Assembly (NCBI RefSeq): GCF_003951285.1
Contig: NZ_RXFQ01000008.1
Coordinates: forward strand, 62,001-126,000
Source of the DNA: Variovorax beijingensis
GTDB lineage: Bacteria > Pseudomonadota > Gammaproteobacteria > Burkholderiales > Burkholderiaceae_C
Length of the DNA: 64,000 nucleotides
Reading direction: 5' to 3'
This document shows positions 1 through 8,342 of the stretch, in pieces. Position 1 is the stretch's first letter. Each line of letters begins with the position of its first letter. The position numbers and the translations under genes were made by a program. The notes beneath the pieces were generated by a model. It made no database searches. It was not told where the DNA came from and saw only the letters and a list, made by a program, of their open reading frames with translations.

Positions 1-1
1 G

Positions 2-148
2 CGCTTCATGACCATGCAGTCACCCATGCTCCAGGGGCTCATGGGCAACTACGTCGAGCAATCCAAGAACGTGTTCCTGCAGATGCAGGAGCAGATGCAG
101 AAAAATACCGAGCAGGTCCTGGGCGCATTCGGCATCAAACGCCCCTGA
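2..148 (+). CDS. phaR: PhaR, polyhydroxyalkanoate synthesis repressor (C-terminal end only)
   Basis: The window opens inside a reading frame whose last 48 residues are rich in Met and Gln (for example [16 protein letters not shown]) and end in GAFGIKRP before a TGA stop. This is the typical tail of PhaR, the DNA-binding repressor that controls granule-associated phasin and PHA synthesis genes and also binds PHA granules. The N-terminal DNA-binding part lies outside the window, so the identification rests on the tail alone. It is followed 41 bases later by rimO on the same strand. Confidence 0.75.
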   Translation, partial: RFMTMQSPMLQGLMGNYVEQSKNVFLQMQEQMQKNTEQVLGAFGIKRP

Positions 149-189
149 AATCCCGCCCCCGGCAGATAGCTGGGACAATAGAGGCATAT

Positions 190-1596
190 ATGAGCGAAGT
201 TGCCTCCCCCGAACGCATGGCCACGCCGGCCGCCCCCAAGGTCGGCTTTGTGAGCCTGGGCTGTCCCAAGGCCCTGACCGATTCCGAACTGATCCTGACC
301 CAGCTGAGCGCCGAGGGCTACCAGACCGCCAAGACCTTCGAGGGCGCCGACCTGGTGATCGTCAATACCTGCGGCTTCATCGACGACGCCGTGAAGGAAA
401 GCCTGGACACCATCGGCGAGGCACTGGCGGAAAACGGCCGCGTGATCGTCACGGGCTGCCTGGGCGCCAAGACCGGCGACCAGGGCGGCAACCTGGTGCG
501 GCAAATGCACCCGAGCGTTCTGGCCGTGACCGGGCCGCACGCCACGCAGGAAGTGATGGACGCGGTTCACGCCAACCTGCCAAAGCCGCACGATCCCTTC
601 GTCGACCTGGTTCCCAATACCTTCGGCATCGCGGGCCTCAAGCTCACGCCGCGGCACTATGCCTACCTGAAGATCAGCGAAGGCTGCAATCACCGCTGCA
701 CCTTCTGCATCATTCCCTCGATGCGCGGCGACCTGGTGTCACGACCGGTTGGCGATGTGCTCGGCGAGGCCAAGGCTCTGTTCGAAGGCGGCGTCAAGGA
801 ACTGCTGGTGATCAGCCAGGACACCTCGGCCTATGGCGTGGACGTCAAGTACCGCACCGGCTTCTGGGACGGCAAGCCGGTCAAGACGCGCATGCTCGAA
901 CTGGTGCGCACGCTGGGCGAGATCGCCGAGCCCTATGGCGCCTGGGTCCGGCTGCACTATGTGTATCCGTATCCGAGCGTGGATGAAATCATTCCGCTCA
1001 TGGCCAGTGGCCAGGTGCTGCCTTACCTCGACGTGCCGCTGCAGCACAGCCACCCCGATGTGCTCAAGCGCATGAAGCGTCCGGCCAGTGGCGAGAAGAA
1101 TCTGGAGCGCCTGGCGCGGTGGCGCGAGGTCTGCCCCGAGCTGGTGATCCGCAGCACCTTCATCGCAGGCTTCCCCGGCGAAACCGAGCAGGAGTTCGAG
1201 CATCTGCTCGACTTCATCCGCGAGGCACAGATCGACCGGGCTGGATGCTTTGCCTACAGCCCCGTAGCAGGTGCCACCGCCAACGACATTCCCGGCATGC
1301 TGCCGCCGGCGGAACGCGAAGCGCGCCGCGCCCGTTTCATGGAAGTGGCCGAAGCGGTGTCGATCGCCAAGCTGCGCCAGCGCGTCGGTGCGACCATGCA
1401 GGTGCTGGTCGACTCGGCGCCCGGCATGGGCCGCAAGGGCGGCGTGGGGCGCACCTACGCCGACGCCCCCGAGATCGACGGCACCGTGCGCCTGCTGCCG
1501 CCCGAGAAGATCAGCAAGACGCTCAAGGTGGGTGAATTCACGCGGGCCCGCATCGTGGGTGCCGAGGGTCACGACCTGATCGCGCTGCCGATCTGA
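190..1596 (+). CDS. rimO: Ribosomal protein S12 methylthiotransferase RimO
   Basis: Radical-SAM enzyme that adds a methylthio group to the conserved aspartate of ribosomal protein S12 (beta-methylthiolation). The 468-residue protein has the three parts of the MiaB/RimO family. The N-terminal UPF0004 domain carries the auxiliary cluster cysteines Cys25, Cys61 and Cys90. The radical-SAM core has the CxxxCxxC motif at Cys166, Cys170 and Cys173 ([10 protein letters not shown]). A TRAM domain lies at the C-terminus. The family resemblance to MiaB is strong, but the S12-type sequence ([32 protein letters not shown]) points to RimO. The ATG start is preceded by a purine-rich GAGG. The length is normal for betaproteobacteria. 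Confidence 0.95.
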   Translation: MSEVASPERMATPAAPKVGFVSLGCPKALTDSELILTQLSAEGYQTAKTFEGADLVIVNTCGFIDDAVKESLDTIGEALAENGRVIVTGCLGAKTGDQGGNLVRQMHPSVLAVTGPHATQEVMDAVHANLPKPHDPFVDLVPNTFGIAGLKLTPRHYAYLKISEGCNHRCTFCIIPSMRGDLVSRPVGDVLGEAKALFEGGVKELLVISQDTSAYGVDVKYRTGFWDGKPVKTRMLELVRTLGEIAEPYGAWVRLHYVYPYPSVDEIIPLMASGQVLPYLDVPLQHSHPDVLKRMKRPASGEKNLERLARWREVCPELVIRSTFIAGFPGETEQEFEHLLDFIREAQIDRAGCFAYSPVAGATANDIPGMLPPAEREARRARFMEVAEAVSIAKLRQRVGATMQVLVDSAPGMGRKGGVGRTYADAPEIDGTVRLLPPEKISKTLKVGEFTRARIVGAEGHDLIALPI

Positions 1597-1746
1597 ACCG
1601 TTGCCATCCCGGCGAGCGCGAGGGAGCAGGGCGGCGATCGCCGACTTGCGAACCACGGGCTGAGCGACAGGCGAAAAAGTTATACGCCTACAGACGCAAG
1701 CAGTCTGGCGTTTGAACGTGGCGGCTTATGTTCTCCAGGAGGTCCC

Positions 1747-2028
1747 ATGTTCTTCCAGCTCTTTCAACCCGGATCCAGCCTTCATCTCAAAAGGGCTGCC
1801 ACGTTGCTTCAGGAAGCCCAGATGGCGCGACTCGAGCACCAGGCTGCGGCGGAGCATCACGCGGCCCTGGCCAAGATGTATGCGGAGCGCGTGAAGCGCC
1901 TTTCCGGCGAGGTCTATCCGCTTCCGGCTCCCAGTGGCGAGGCAGCAGGCACGAAGACCGAGCAGGACAAGCCGGCGATCTATTCGATCGAGAGCAATCG
2001 CAGGCCCAAGTCCAACCTGCTGACGTAG
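1747..2028 (+). CDS. Small predicted coiled-coil protein, function unknown
   Basis: A 93-residue ORF with an almost ideal ribosome binding site (AGGAGGT five bases before the ATG) and its own downstream terminator, so it is very likely translated. Residues 10 to 53 are strongly helical and rich in Ala, Gln, Glu and Leu (TLLQEAQMARLEHQAAAEHH), consistent with an amphipathic coiled coil. The C-terminal third is polar and probably disordered. There is no signal peptide, membrane span or recognised domain. It resembles small uncharacterised cytosolic proteins common in Comamonadaceae, and no function can be assigned. It lies 150 bases after rimO and is probably transcribed separately. Confidence 0.75.
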   Translation: MFFQLFQPGSSLHLKRAATLLQEAQMARLEHQAAAEHHAALAKMYAERVKRLSGEVYPLPAPSGEAAGTKTEQDKPAIYSIESNRRPKSNLLT

Positions 2029-2039
2029 TTCAAGAAAGG

Positions 2040-2068
2040 AAAAGCCCGCTGGATGCGGGCTTTTCGAT
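2040..2068 (+). terminator. Rho-independent terminator of the small coiled-coil gene
   Basis: A ten-base-pair inverted repeat (AAAAGCCCGC / GCGGGCTTTT) with a five-base loop, the second arm ending in a run of T. It begins 12 bases after the stop codon of the 93-residue ORF. Confidence 0.85.
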
Positions 2069-2105
2069 GGGCATGGACAGGGCTGCAAGGGCCCGGCAGT
2101 TCTTC

Positions 2106-2192
2106 TCAGTCATCCGAGCGAGAAACGACCAGGAGGCTCATGAACAATGCCCCGAGGAACATGCCGACTAACAAGGTAAATGCTGTGATCAC
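2106..2192 (-). CDS. 28-residue single-span membrane peptide
   Basis: Reading the minus strand, a GTG start preceded by a GGAG about nine bases upstream opens a 28-codon frame, VITAFTLLVGMFLGALFMSL followed by LVVSRSDD. Residues 3 to 23 form one uninterrupted hydrophobic helix with small-residue GxxxG-like spacing (VGMFLGALF), and the tail is short and charged (SRSDD). Such short one-span peptides are widespread and usually missed by gene callers. The layout (span plus charged tail) suggests insertion in the inner membrane. It lies about 100 bases downstream of the SOS-box-controlled 98-residue gene on the same strand. Whether the two are cotranscribed is unknown. Evidence is composition, RBS and frame integrity only. 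Confidence 0.5.
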   Translation of the reverse strand: MITAFTLLVGMFLGALFMSLLVVSRSDD

Positions 2193-2294
2193 AATGGGTC
2201 TCCGCTAAATTTGACATTTTCAAATCAAACGTAACCTTGTGTACGCATTCGAGTTACTTTTCGAATCGCTTTTGATGTGAAAGTGTGACTTTTG

Positions 2295-2591
2295 CTACAC
2301 CTTTGGAGCGAAAGTCGGGGGCGCATCGCTGCTCTTGGGCGGACGGCCCGGGTACAGGTACCTGAAGTACTCGCCCGACTTGCCGTACAGTTGCGCCGCG
2401 AGTTCCACGGGATCGTCGTTGCGATGCTTTTCGTAGAGCACGGGGCCCCAGATGATGAATCCATCGATGCTTAGCGAATGAGGCGCCGGCTCGATGGCCT
2501 TCCATGCATGCGCGAACTTTGAAATCCATGCCAGTGCTTCGGCCAGCGCATGGTTGCGAGCAGGGGAGGTGGTGGGTTCGGATGTCGACAT
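2295..2591 (-). CDS. 98-residue protein of unknown function, predicted SOS-regulated
   Basis: The ATG at 2591 was chosen because an AAGGA ribosome binding site lies just upstream, and because a LexA box sits 24 bases before the start; longer versions of this frame run backwards through the box. The 98-residue protein is soluble and has no signal peptide. Its N-terminal half is helical (NHALAEALAWISKFAHAWKA). The centre is rich in aromatic and hydrophobic residues (SIDGFIIWGPVLYEKHRND), followed by VELAAQLYGKSGEYFRYLYPG and a Pro-rich tail. I do not recognise the family. It does not look like SulA, UmuD or DinI by eye. The operator position implies induction by DNA damage. Confidence 0.75.
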   Translation of the reverse strand: MSTSEPTTSPARNHALAEALAWISKFAHAWKAIEPAPHSLSIDGFIIWGPVLYEKHRNDDPVELAAQLYGKSGEYFRYLYPGRPPKSSDAPPTFAPKV

Positions 2592-2614
2592 GGCGGTTAT
2601 CCTTTGTGAAAAGA

Positions 2615-2630
2615 CTGTATAAATATACAG
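2615..2630 (-). promoter_or_regulatory. LexA box (SOS operator) upstream of the 98-residue gene
   Basis: CTGTATAAATATACAG is a near-perfect match to the Proteobacterial LexA operator: CTGT, eight A/T bases, ACAG. It also keeps the outer A and TA of the extended consensus (A before, TA after). It is 24 bases upstream of the ATG at 2591, where it would overlap the promoter. lexA itself is present in this window (48,894-49,577). The nearest gene on the other side, the YkvA-like gene, ends towards it, so only the minus-strand 98-residue gene can be driven from here. Confidence 0.85.
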
Positions 2631-2671
2631 TAAAATCCACGTGGACAGGGACGCCGCCGCCGGACCAGAGA

Positions 2672-3064
2672 TCAATTTTGCGTGCCGAACCAACCCCAGA
2701 GCGCGGCACCCAGGCCGATCCAGACCGCCAGGATGAGCACCGCACCGGCAATGCTTCGCGGCTTCGCGCCTTGTTCCTTCATCCACAGGTCGGCGCGCTC
2801 GCGGCATTCCTCGAGCACATCGGCCGGAATGAGCCGGATGTTCAGCCAGATCAGGCCGGGCAGCAGCAAGGCGTCGTCGAGGTAGCCGAGAACAGGAATG
2901 AAATCCGGGATGAGGTCGATCGGGCTCAGCGCATAGGCGACGACGAATGCCGCGAGAAGCTTGGCGAACCAGGGAGTGCCTGGATGGCGGTAGGCAAACC
3001 ACAGGGTGACGGCATCGCGCTTGATCCGCGACGCCCATTGCCTGATGCGTTGGAAAATGGCCAT
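2672..3064 (-). CDS. YkvA family (DUF1232) membrane protein
   Basis: A 130-residue protein carrying the DUF1232 signature SPIDLIPDFIPVLGYLDD in its first hydrophobic region. A second membrane segment lies at the extreme C-terminus (IAGAVLILAVWIGLGAALWG). The start at MAIFQRIRQ was preferred over a 16-residue longer form because the extension has no family-like sequence. The function of DUF1232 proteins is not established; they are small inner-membrane proteins found in many bacteria. The gene is transcribed towards the SOS-regulated gene. Confidence 0.8.
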   Translation of the reverse strand: MAIFQRIRQWASRIKRDAVTLWFAYRHPGTPWFAKLLAAFVVAYALSPIDLIPDFIPVLGYLDDALLLPGLIWLNIRLIPADVLEECRERADLWMKEQGAKPRSIAGAVLILAVWIGLGAALWGWFGTQN

Positions 3065-3514
3065 GCTCACACGCTGTCGAACCGGTGCATTGCTTCGCGT
3101 GGTAAGGTGCACCTCGGCTTCAAAGCCGTCGCAACCCCGCAGATCCGCCTGTGATCCCCAGCAGCGAGTCGAATGCCGCGCTCATCAGGTTGGGTTTTGC
3201 GGTTCACCTCTACTGCCAACACGGTGTTATTGATTCGGTTGCTCTGCTTCTCGAGACTCTGCGCGATCATTCGTCGATGTACTGCGTCAGAATGGTGGAA
3301 AGCCGCTTCCCCAGGAGCGGGTTGCTGCATCATTTCATGAGACGAAGCCCGTTCCACTTTTTCAGATCCGTGCCGCCGACAAGCGCTTCGCCGAATGTTC
3401 CGTCTCAGGATCACGAAGCTGTGCGCGAACGCGGCACACAACCGTCGGTGCGGCCAAGCCTGGCCGCGATCGGCATCCGTGAGGGAGAACATCCCTCGAT
3501 CATGTTCCCAGGGA
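3065..3514. other. Gene-poor interval between the DUF1232 gene and tRNA-Leu
   Basis: About 450 bases with no convincing gene. Open frames exist on both strands, but none has family-like sequence. The plus-strand frame runs straight through the tRNA, and the minus-strand frame runs through the tRNA terminator and into the DUF1232 gene. The interval probably holds the promoter of the DUF1232 gene; no clear -35/-10 pair was found. Confidence 0.5.
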
Positions 3515-3554
3515 AAAGAAAAAACCCCTGTAAATCGATGATTCACAGGGGTTT
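3515..3554 (-). terminator. Terminator downstream of tRNA-Leu
   Basis: On the minus strand, an eight-base-pair perfect stem (ACCCCTGT / ACAGGGGT at 3545-3552 and 3524-3531) is followed by TTTTTTCTTTT. It begins about 17 bases beyond the CCA end of the tRNA. Confidence 0.85.
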
Positions 3555-3568
3555 CAGCTTGGTAGGGG

Positions 3569-3653
<85 letters not shown>

Positions 3654-3706
3654 CCACATAGCTGCCGAAGCAGTTATGTTTTGAATTTCAGGAAAGAGAG
3701 AATCAT

Positions 3707-6001
3707 ATCAAAAATAATGGCACTTCCAGCGGTCTGCTGGATGAATTTGAAGGAACTGTTCAAGGACATCGCGACGGACACGGTTTCGTGCAGCGCGACG
3801 ACGGTGAAGCCGACATCTATCTGCCCCCGAACGAGATGCGTGCGGTGCTGCACAAGGACCGCGTCAAGGCGCGCGTGGTGCGGCAGGATCGGCGCGGACG
3901 TCCCGAGGGGCGGGTGGTCGAAATCGTCGAGCGCCCCGAGCAGCCGATCATCGGCCGCCTGCTGCATGAAGGCGGCGTCTGGCTTGTTGCGCCCGAAGAC
4001 AAGCGCTATGGACAGGATGTCCTGATTCCCAAGGGGGCCACCGGCCCCGCCAAGGTGGGGCAGGTGGTCGTGGTGCAGCTCACCGAGCCGCCGGCGCTGT
4101 TCGGCCAGCCGGTCGGGCGGGTGAAGGAAGTGCTGGGCGAGATCGACGACCCCGGCATGGAGATCGAGATCGCGGTGCGCAAGTACGGCGTGCCGCACGA
4201 GTTTTCCGAGGCCTGCCTGGCCGAAGCCAAGGCGCTGCCCGAGAAGGTCCGCCCCGCCGACAAGAAGGGACGCATCGACCTGACCGACGTTCCGCTGGTC
4301 ACCATCGACGGCGAGGACGCGCGCGACTTCGACGACGCCGTGTACTGCGAGCCCGCCAAGGTCGGCCGCGGCAAGGGCTGGCGCCTGCTGGTGGCCATTG
4401 CCGACGTCAGCGCCTATGTGCAGACCGGTTCGGCCATCGACATCGATGCCTACGACCGCGCCACCAGCGTCTACTTTCCGCGCCGCGTGATTCCGATGCT
4501 TCCCGAGAAGCTGTCGAACGGCCTGTGCTCGCTCAACCCCGAGGTCGAACGTCTGTGCATGGTGTGCGACATGCTCGTGGCCGCCGATGGCGAAATCTAC
4601 GCCTACCAGTTCTATCCGGCCGTGATGTTCAGCCATGCGCGCTTCACGTACACCGAAGTGGCGGCCATTCTTGGCAACACGCGCGGCCCTGAAGCTGCCA
4701 AGCGCAAGGACCGCGTCAAGGATCTGCTGAACCTGGCCGACGTATACAAGGCGCTGCTCAAGCAGCGCGGCAAGCGCGGCGCGGTCGACTTCGAAACCAC
4801 CGAGACGCAGATCATCTGCGACGACGCCGGCCGCATCGAGAAGATCGTGCCCCGCACGCGCAACGAGGCGCACCGCCTCATCGAAGAGGCCATGCTCGCG
4901 GCCAACGTGTGCAGCGCCGACTTCATCGCCGAAGGCAAGCACCCGGGCCTGTTCCGCGTGCACGAAGGCCCGACGCCCGAGAAGAAGGAAATCCTGCGCG
5001 GCTACCTGAAGGCCATGGGCGTGGGCTTGAGCATCACCGACGATCCGCGGCCCGGCGAGTTCCAGGCGATTGCCGAAGCCACCAAGGAGCGCCCCGACGC
5101 GCAGCAGATCCACACCATGCTGCTTCGCTCGATGCAGCAGGCGATCTACACGCCCATCAACAGCGGCCATTTCGGCCTGGCGTACGAGGCCTACACGCAC
5201 TTCACGAGCCCGATCCGGCGCTACCCCGACCTGCTGGTGCACCGCGTGATCAAGGCCATCCTCGGCAAGACGCGCTATCAGCTGCCGATGCTGCCGACGC
5301 CGGGCGAGGCGCATGCCAAGCTCGCCAAGCGGCTGGCCTCGCGCGTGAAGGCGCCGACCACCAAGCCGCAGAAAGCCACCGTCGCGCCGACCAAGGAAGT
5401 GCTGGCCTGGGAAGCGGCCGGCCTGCATTGCAGCGCCAACGAGCGCCGTGCCGACGAAGCCAGCCGCGACGTCGAAGCCTGGCTCAAGTGCAAGTACATG
5501 CGCGAGCACCTGGGGGAGGAATACGGCGGCGTCGTCACGGCGGCCACGACCTTCGGCATCTTCGTGACGCTCGATGCGATGTACGTCGAGGGGCTGGTGC
5601 ACATCACCGAACTCGGCGGCGAATACTTCAAGTTCGACGAGATGCGCCAGGAGCTGCGCGGCGAGCGCACCGGCATTCGCTACGCCATCGGGACCCGCGT
5701 GCGTGTGCAGGTGAGCCGCGTCGACCTGGATGGGCGCAAGATCGATTTCCGCCTCGTGCGCGAAGGCGAAGACCTCACCACGCGCGCCATGAAGGACAAG
5801 GGCGCAGCCTCGGCCGGTGTGCCGGTCAAGGCATCGGCCAAGCGCAGCTCGCGCCACAAGGCCGAAGCCGTGTCCGAGCAGCGCGTCGAGCGCAGCGCGA
5901 GCGTTGCCGCGGCGGGCCCGCAGTCGGCGATGCAGGCTTTCAAGTCGGCCGTCAAGAAGGCCGCCAACAAGATGAAGGGCCGCAAGCCGCGGCGCGCATG
6001 A
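3707..6001 (+). CDS. rnr: Ribonuclease R (3'-5' exoribonuclease), start uncertain
   Basis: Processive 3' to 5' exoribonuclease that degrades structured RNA and defective tRNA/rRNA. Domains in order are a cold-shock/OB region beginning with the family motif [13 protein letters not shown], the RNB catalytic domain with its aspartate cluster ([16 protein letters not shown]), an S1 domain and a Lys/Arg/Ala-rich tail (MKGRKPRRA). The first canonical start in frame is GTG at 3788, but it falls after the conserved [13 protein letters not shown] motif, which is encoded in frame upstream. The frame is open back to 3662, yet contains no ATG, GTG or TTG there. I placed the start at an ATC (3707) that sits 8 to 9 bases after AGGAAAGAG. 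A CTG at 3734, or a one-base assembly error at ATGG (3717-3720), are alternatives. The usual N-terminal helix-turn-helix of long RNase R forms is absent. Confidence 0.88.
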   Translation: MKNNGTSSGLLDEFEGTVQGHRDGHGFVQRDDGEADIYLPPNEMRAVLHKDRVKARVVRQDRRGRPEGRVVEIVERPEQPIIGRLLHEGGVWLVAPEDKRYGQDVLIPKGATGPAKVGQVVVVQLTEPPALFGQPVGRVKEVLGEIDDPGMEIEIAVRKYGVPHEFSEACLAEAKALPEKVRPADKKGRIDLTDVPLVTIDGEDARDFDDAVYCEPAKVGRGKGWRLLVAIADVSAYVQTGSAIDIDAYDRATSVYFPRRVIPMLPEKLSNGLCSLNPEVERLCMVCDMLVAADGEIYAYQFYPAVMFSHARFTYTEVAAILGNTRGPEAAKRKDRVKDLLNLADVYKALLKQRGKRGAVDFETTETQIICDDAGRIEKIVPRTRNEAHRLIEEAMLAANVCSADFIAEGKHPGLFRVHEGPTPEKKEILRGYLKAMGVGLSITDDPRPGEFQAIAEATKERPDAQQIHTMLLRSMQQAIYTPINSGHFGLAYEAYTHFTSPIRRYPDLLVHRVIKAILGKTRYQLPMLPTPGEAHAKLAKRLASRVKAPTTKPQKATVAPTKEVLAWEAAGLHCSANERRADEASRDVEAWLKCKYMREHLGEEYGGVVTAATTFGIFVTLDAMYVEGLVHITELGGEYFKFDEMRQELRGERTGIRYAIGTRVRVQVSRVDLDGRKIDFRLVREGEDLTTRAMKDKGAASAGVPVKASAKRSSRHKAEAVSEQRVERSASVAAAGPQSAMQAFKSAVKKAANKMKGRKPRRA

Positions 6002-6059
6002 TGCGCAACGCAGCATTGCATCCCATCCATACAGACAAACCGAGAAGGAGACACCGAGC

Positions 6060-6824
6060 ATGAGCGTGGAAAACAACAAGGGCCGCATCGCGATCGTCAC
6101 GGGCGCCGGCACCGGCATCGGCCGCGCCGCGGCGCTGGCGCTGCTGGCCGATGGCTGGAGCGTGACCCTGGCGGGGCGCCGCCTCGAGCCGCTGGAACAG
6201 GTGGCGGAAGAGTCTGGCGCCGGCGCGCGCGCCTTCGCCGTGCCCACCGACGTGGCCAATGCCGAATCGGTGCAGGCGCTGTTCGCTGCCGCGGTGGAGC
6301 GCTTCGGCCGCGTCGACCTGCTATTCAACAACGCCGGCGTGGGCAACCCGCCGGGTCCGTTCGAGGACTGGACGCCCGAGCAGTGGCGCGGCGTGGTCGA
6401 CATCAACCTGAGCGGCATGTTCTTCTGCATCCAGCAGGCGTTCCGCACGATGAAGGCGCAGACGCCGCGCGGCGGCCGCATCATCAACAACGGCTCCATC
6501 TCGGCCACCGCGCCGCGGCCCAATTCTGCGGCGTACACCGCGACCAAGCACGCAGTCGAGGGCCTCACCAAGACCGCGTCGCTCGATGGGCGCAAGTACG
6601 ACATCGCGGTCGGCCAGATCGACGTGGGCAACGCCATGACGGAACTGGCCGCACGCATGGCCAAGGGCGTGCCGCAAGCCAACGGCGAGCTCGCGATCGA
6701 GCCGCTGATGGACGTGAAGATCGTGGGCCAGTCGGTGCTCTACATGGCGAACCTGCCGCTGGAGGCCAACGTGCTGTTCCACACGGTCATGGCGACGAAG
6801 ATGCCCTTCGTCGGACGCGGCTAG
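6060..6824 (+). CDS. SDR family NAD(P)-dependent oxidoreductase
   Basis: A 254-residue short-chain dehydrogenase. The cofactor loop TGAGTGIG is near residues 14 to 21, NNAG is at 90 to 93, the catalytic Ser is near 146, and the YxxxK pair is Tyr159 and Lys163 (YTATK). The C-terminus (MPFVGRG) lacks a membrane anchor. The substrate cannot be told from sequence; SDRs of this length act on many alcohols and ketones. The ATG follows AGAAGGAGACACCGAGC, a strong ribosome binding site. It is 58 bases after rnr, so readthrough from rnr is possible, but the functions are unrelated. Confidence 0.85.
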   Translation: MSVENNKGRIAIVTGAGTGIGRAAALALLADGWSVTLAGRRLEPLEQVAEESGAGARAFAVPTDVANAESVQALFAAAVERFGRVDLLFNNAGVGNPPGPFEDWTPEQWRGVVDINLSGMFFCIQQAFRTMKAQTPRGGRIINNGSISATAPRPNSAAYTATKHAVEGLTKTASLDGRKYDIAVGQIDVGNAMTELAARMAKGVPQANGELAIEPLMDVKIVGQSVLYMANLPLEANVLFHTVMATKMPFVGRG

Positions 6825-6836
6825 GCGGGAAGCTCG

Positions 6837-8297
6837 TCAGCAGTGCGCCTGCCGGGCTAGAGCGCCGGCCGTCAGCGGCGGCGCGCCGGCCGGCCAGGTG
6901 TCGGCGATGTGGCCGTGGCGCCAGACGGCTTCGCGCGCTGCTTCGAACGGCGGCCGCTGCGCCGCCAGTGCGGCGCCGATCATTCCTGCCAGCACGTCGC
7001 CGGTGCCAGCGGTTGCGAGCCTGGCGTTGCCGGTCAGGTTGAGTACCGGTGGCGTGCTGTCGCCCTCGGCGATCACTGTTCCCGAACCCTTGAGCACTGC
7101 GACCACGCCGTAGCGCGACGCGAGCTGGCGGGCTGCAACGAGCCTGTTGGCCTGGATGTCGGTGGCCGTGCAGTTCAGCAGGCGTGCTGCTTCGAGCGGA
7201 TGCGGAGTGATCACCGTCGGCCTTCCGCGCCGGGCGCGCGACGCCAGCTGGGTTTGCAGCGCGCCGTCGACCGCGATGGCGTTCAATGCATCGGCGTCGA
7301 GCACCAGTGCTGCTGCCGTCGCCAGCACACGGGGTAGCACCGCACGGATGTCCGCGCCGCCGCCGCATCCGCAGACCGCCGTCATGCCCGAGAGATCGAG
7401 CGACCTGGCGTCTCGCATCATCAGTTCAGGTTGCGCCAGGTCGACCGGGGCCGCGCTCGCGTCGAGCAGGCCGACGAACACGCGGCCCGCGCCCGCATGC
7501 AGCGCGGCGGATCCGGCCAGCAGCGCGGCGCCCGCCATGCCGGACGCGCCGCCGATCACCGCGACATCGCCATAGCTGCCCTTGTGCGAGGCGTGGCTGC
7601 GCGGGGCATCGGCCGGTGCACCCGCCAGGCGCGCGGCCGGTGCCTCGCCGGTGCCACTGCAGCCCAGGTCGTCGAACCAGACCGTGCCCGCCGCGTCGCG
7701 GCCTTGCGCCGTGAACAGGCCGGGCTTGAGGGTCAGGAAGGTCAGGCAGAACCTGGGCGAAAGAGCACCCGGATGAGGTGTGGCGCTTGAATCGCCGGTA
7801 TCTGCATTCAGCCCCGATGGCACGTCGACGCTGAGCACCGGTGCGGCCATCGCATGCATCCGCCGCAGCCAATCGGCCATGAGCTTTTCGGGCGGCCGGC
7901 TCGATCCGATGCCGAGCAGCGCGTCGATCGCCAGCTCGCAACTCGCAGGCGGCTCCGGCGCGAAGATCACGCCGGCATCCCGGGCCCGTTGAAGCGAGGC
8001 GCTGGCGTCCGGCGGCAGCCGGTTTTCATGGCCCGCGAAGGTCACGATCGGCAGGAAGCCGCGGTGCCGCAGCTGCGCAGCAGCTTCGAATCCGTCGCCG
8101 CCGTTGTTGCCCGGTCCGCAGGCGATCCAGATCGTCCGCGCATGCGGCGCAAGCGCCATCGCGAGCCGCGCCACGGCCAGGCCCGCGCGCTGCATCAGCG
8201 TATGGGGGGGCAGGGCGGCGGCTGCTGCCTGTTCGATGCGACGCGTTGCCGCGATGTCGAACAGGCCGCAAGCGGTGGCGGGCGTGATGCGTTGCAT
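6837..8297 (-). CDS. nnrDE: Bifunctional NAD(P)H-hydrate epimerase / ADP-dependent dehydratase
   Basis: Repairs damaged NAD(P)HX. The N-terminal YjeF_N epimerase part (about residues 1-215) has the GPGNNGGDGFEAA motif. The C-terminal ribokinase-like dehydratase part (about 225-480) has the GTGDVLAGMIGA anion-hole motif and the upstream KGSYGDVAVIGG segment. At 486 residues the fusion matches E. coli YjeF/NnrD-E. The gene converges on the SDR gene (12-base gap) and lies 45 bases after the DadA-type gene on the same strand. Confidence 0.92.
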   Translation of the reverse strand: MQRITPATACGLFDIAATRRIEQAAAAALPPHTLMQRAGLAVARLAMALAPHARTIWIACGPGNNGGDGFEAAAQLRHRGFLPIVTFAGHENRLPPDASASLQRARDAGVIFAPEPPASCELAIDALLGIGSSRPPEKLMADWLRRMHAMAAPVLSVDVPSGLNADTGDSSATPHPGALSPRFCLTFLTLKPGLFTAQGRDAAGTVWFDDLGCSGTGEAPAARLAGAPADAPRSHASHKGSYGDVAVIGGASGMAGAALLAGSAALHAGAGRVFVGLLDASAAPVDLAQPELMMRDARSLDLSGMTAVCGCGGGADIRAVLPRVLATAAALVLDADALNAIAVDGALQTQLASRARRGRPTVITPHPLEAARLLNCTATDIQANRLVAARQLASRYGVVAVLKGSGTVIAEGDSTPPVLNLTGNARLATAGTGDVLAGMIGAALAAQRPPFEAAREAVWRHGHIADTWPAGAPPLTAGALARQAHC

Positions 8298-8342
8298 GGG
8301 CCGATTCTGCCCCGCCTGGCGCGCACGCAGCTGCTGCCCCGC

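Noticed and set aside
3067-3546. 159-codon minus-strand frame next to the DUF1232 gene
   Set aside because: It covers the tRNA terminator and overlaps the DUF1232 start; the translation is low complexity.
3681-4025. Plus-strand frame beginning near the rnr start (includes ATG 3717)
   Set aside because: It diverges from the RNase R frame; downstream it has no conserved motif. It is relevant only as evidence for a possible missing base.
3674-6682. 1002-codon open frame on the minus strand over rnr and the SDR gene
   Set aside because: It is antisense to two clear genes and its translation is His/Leu/Arg/Gly-rich without family sequence. High GC leaves such frames open by chance.
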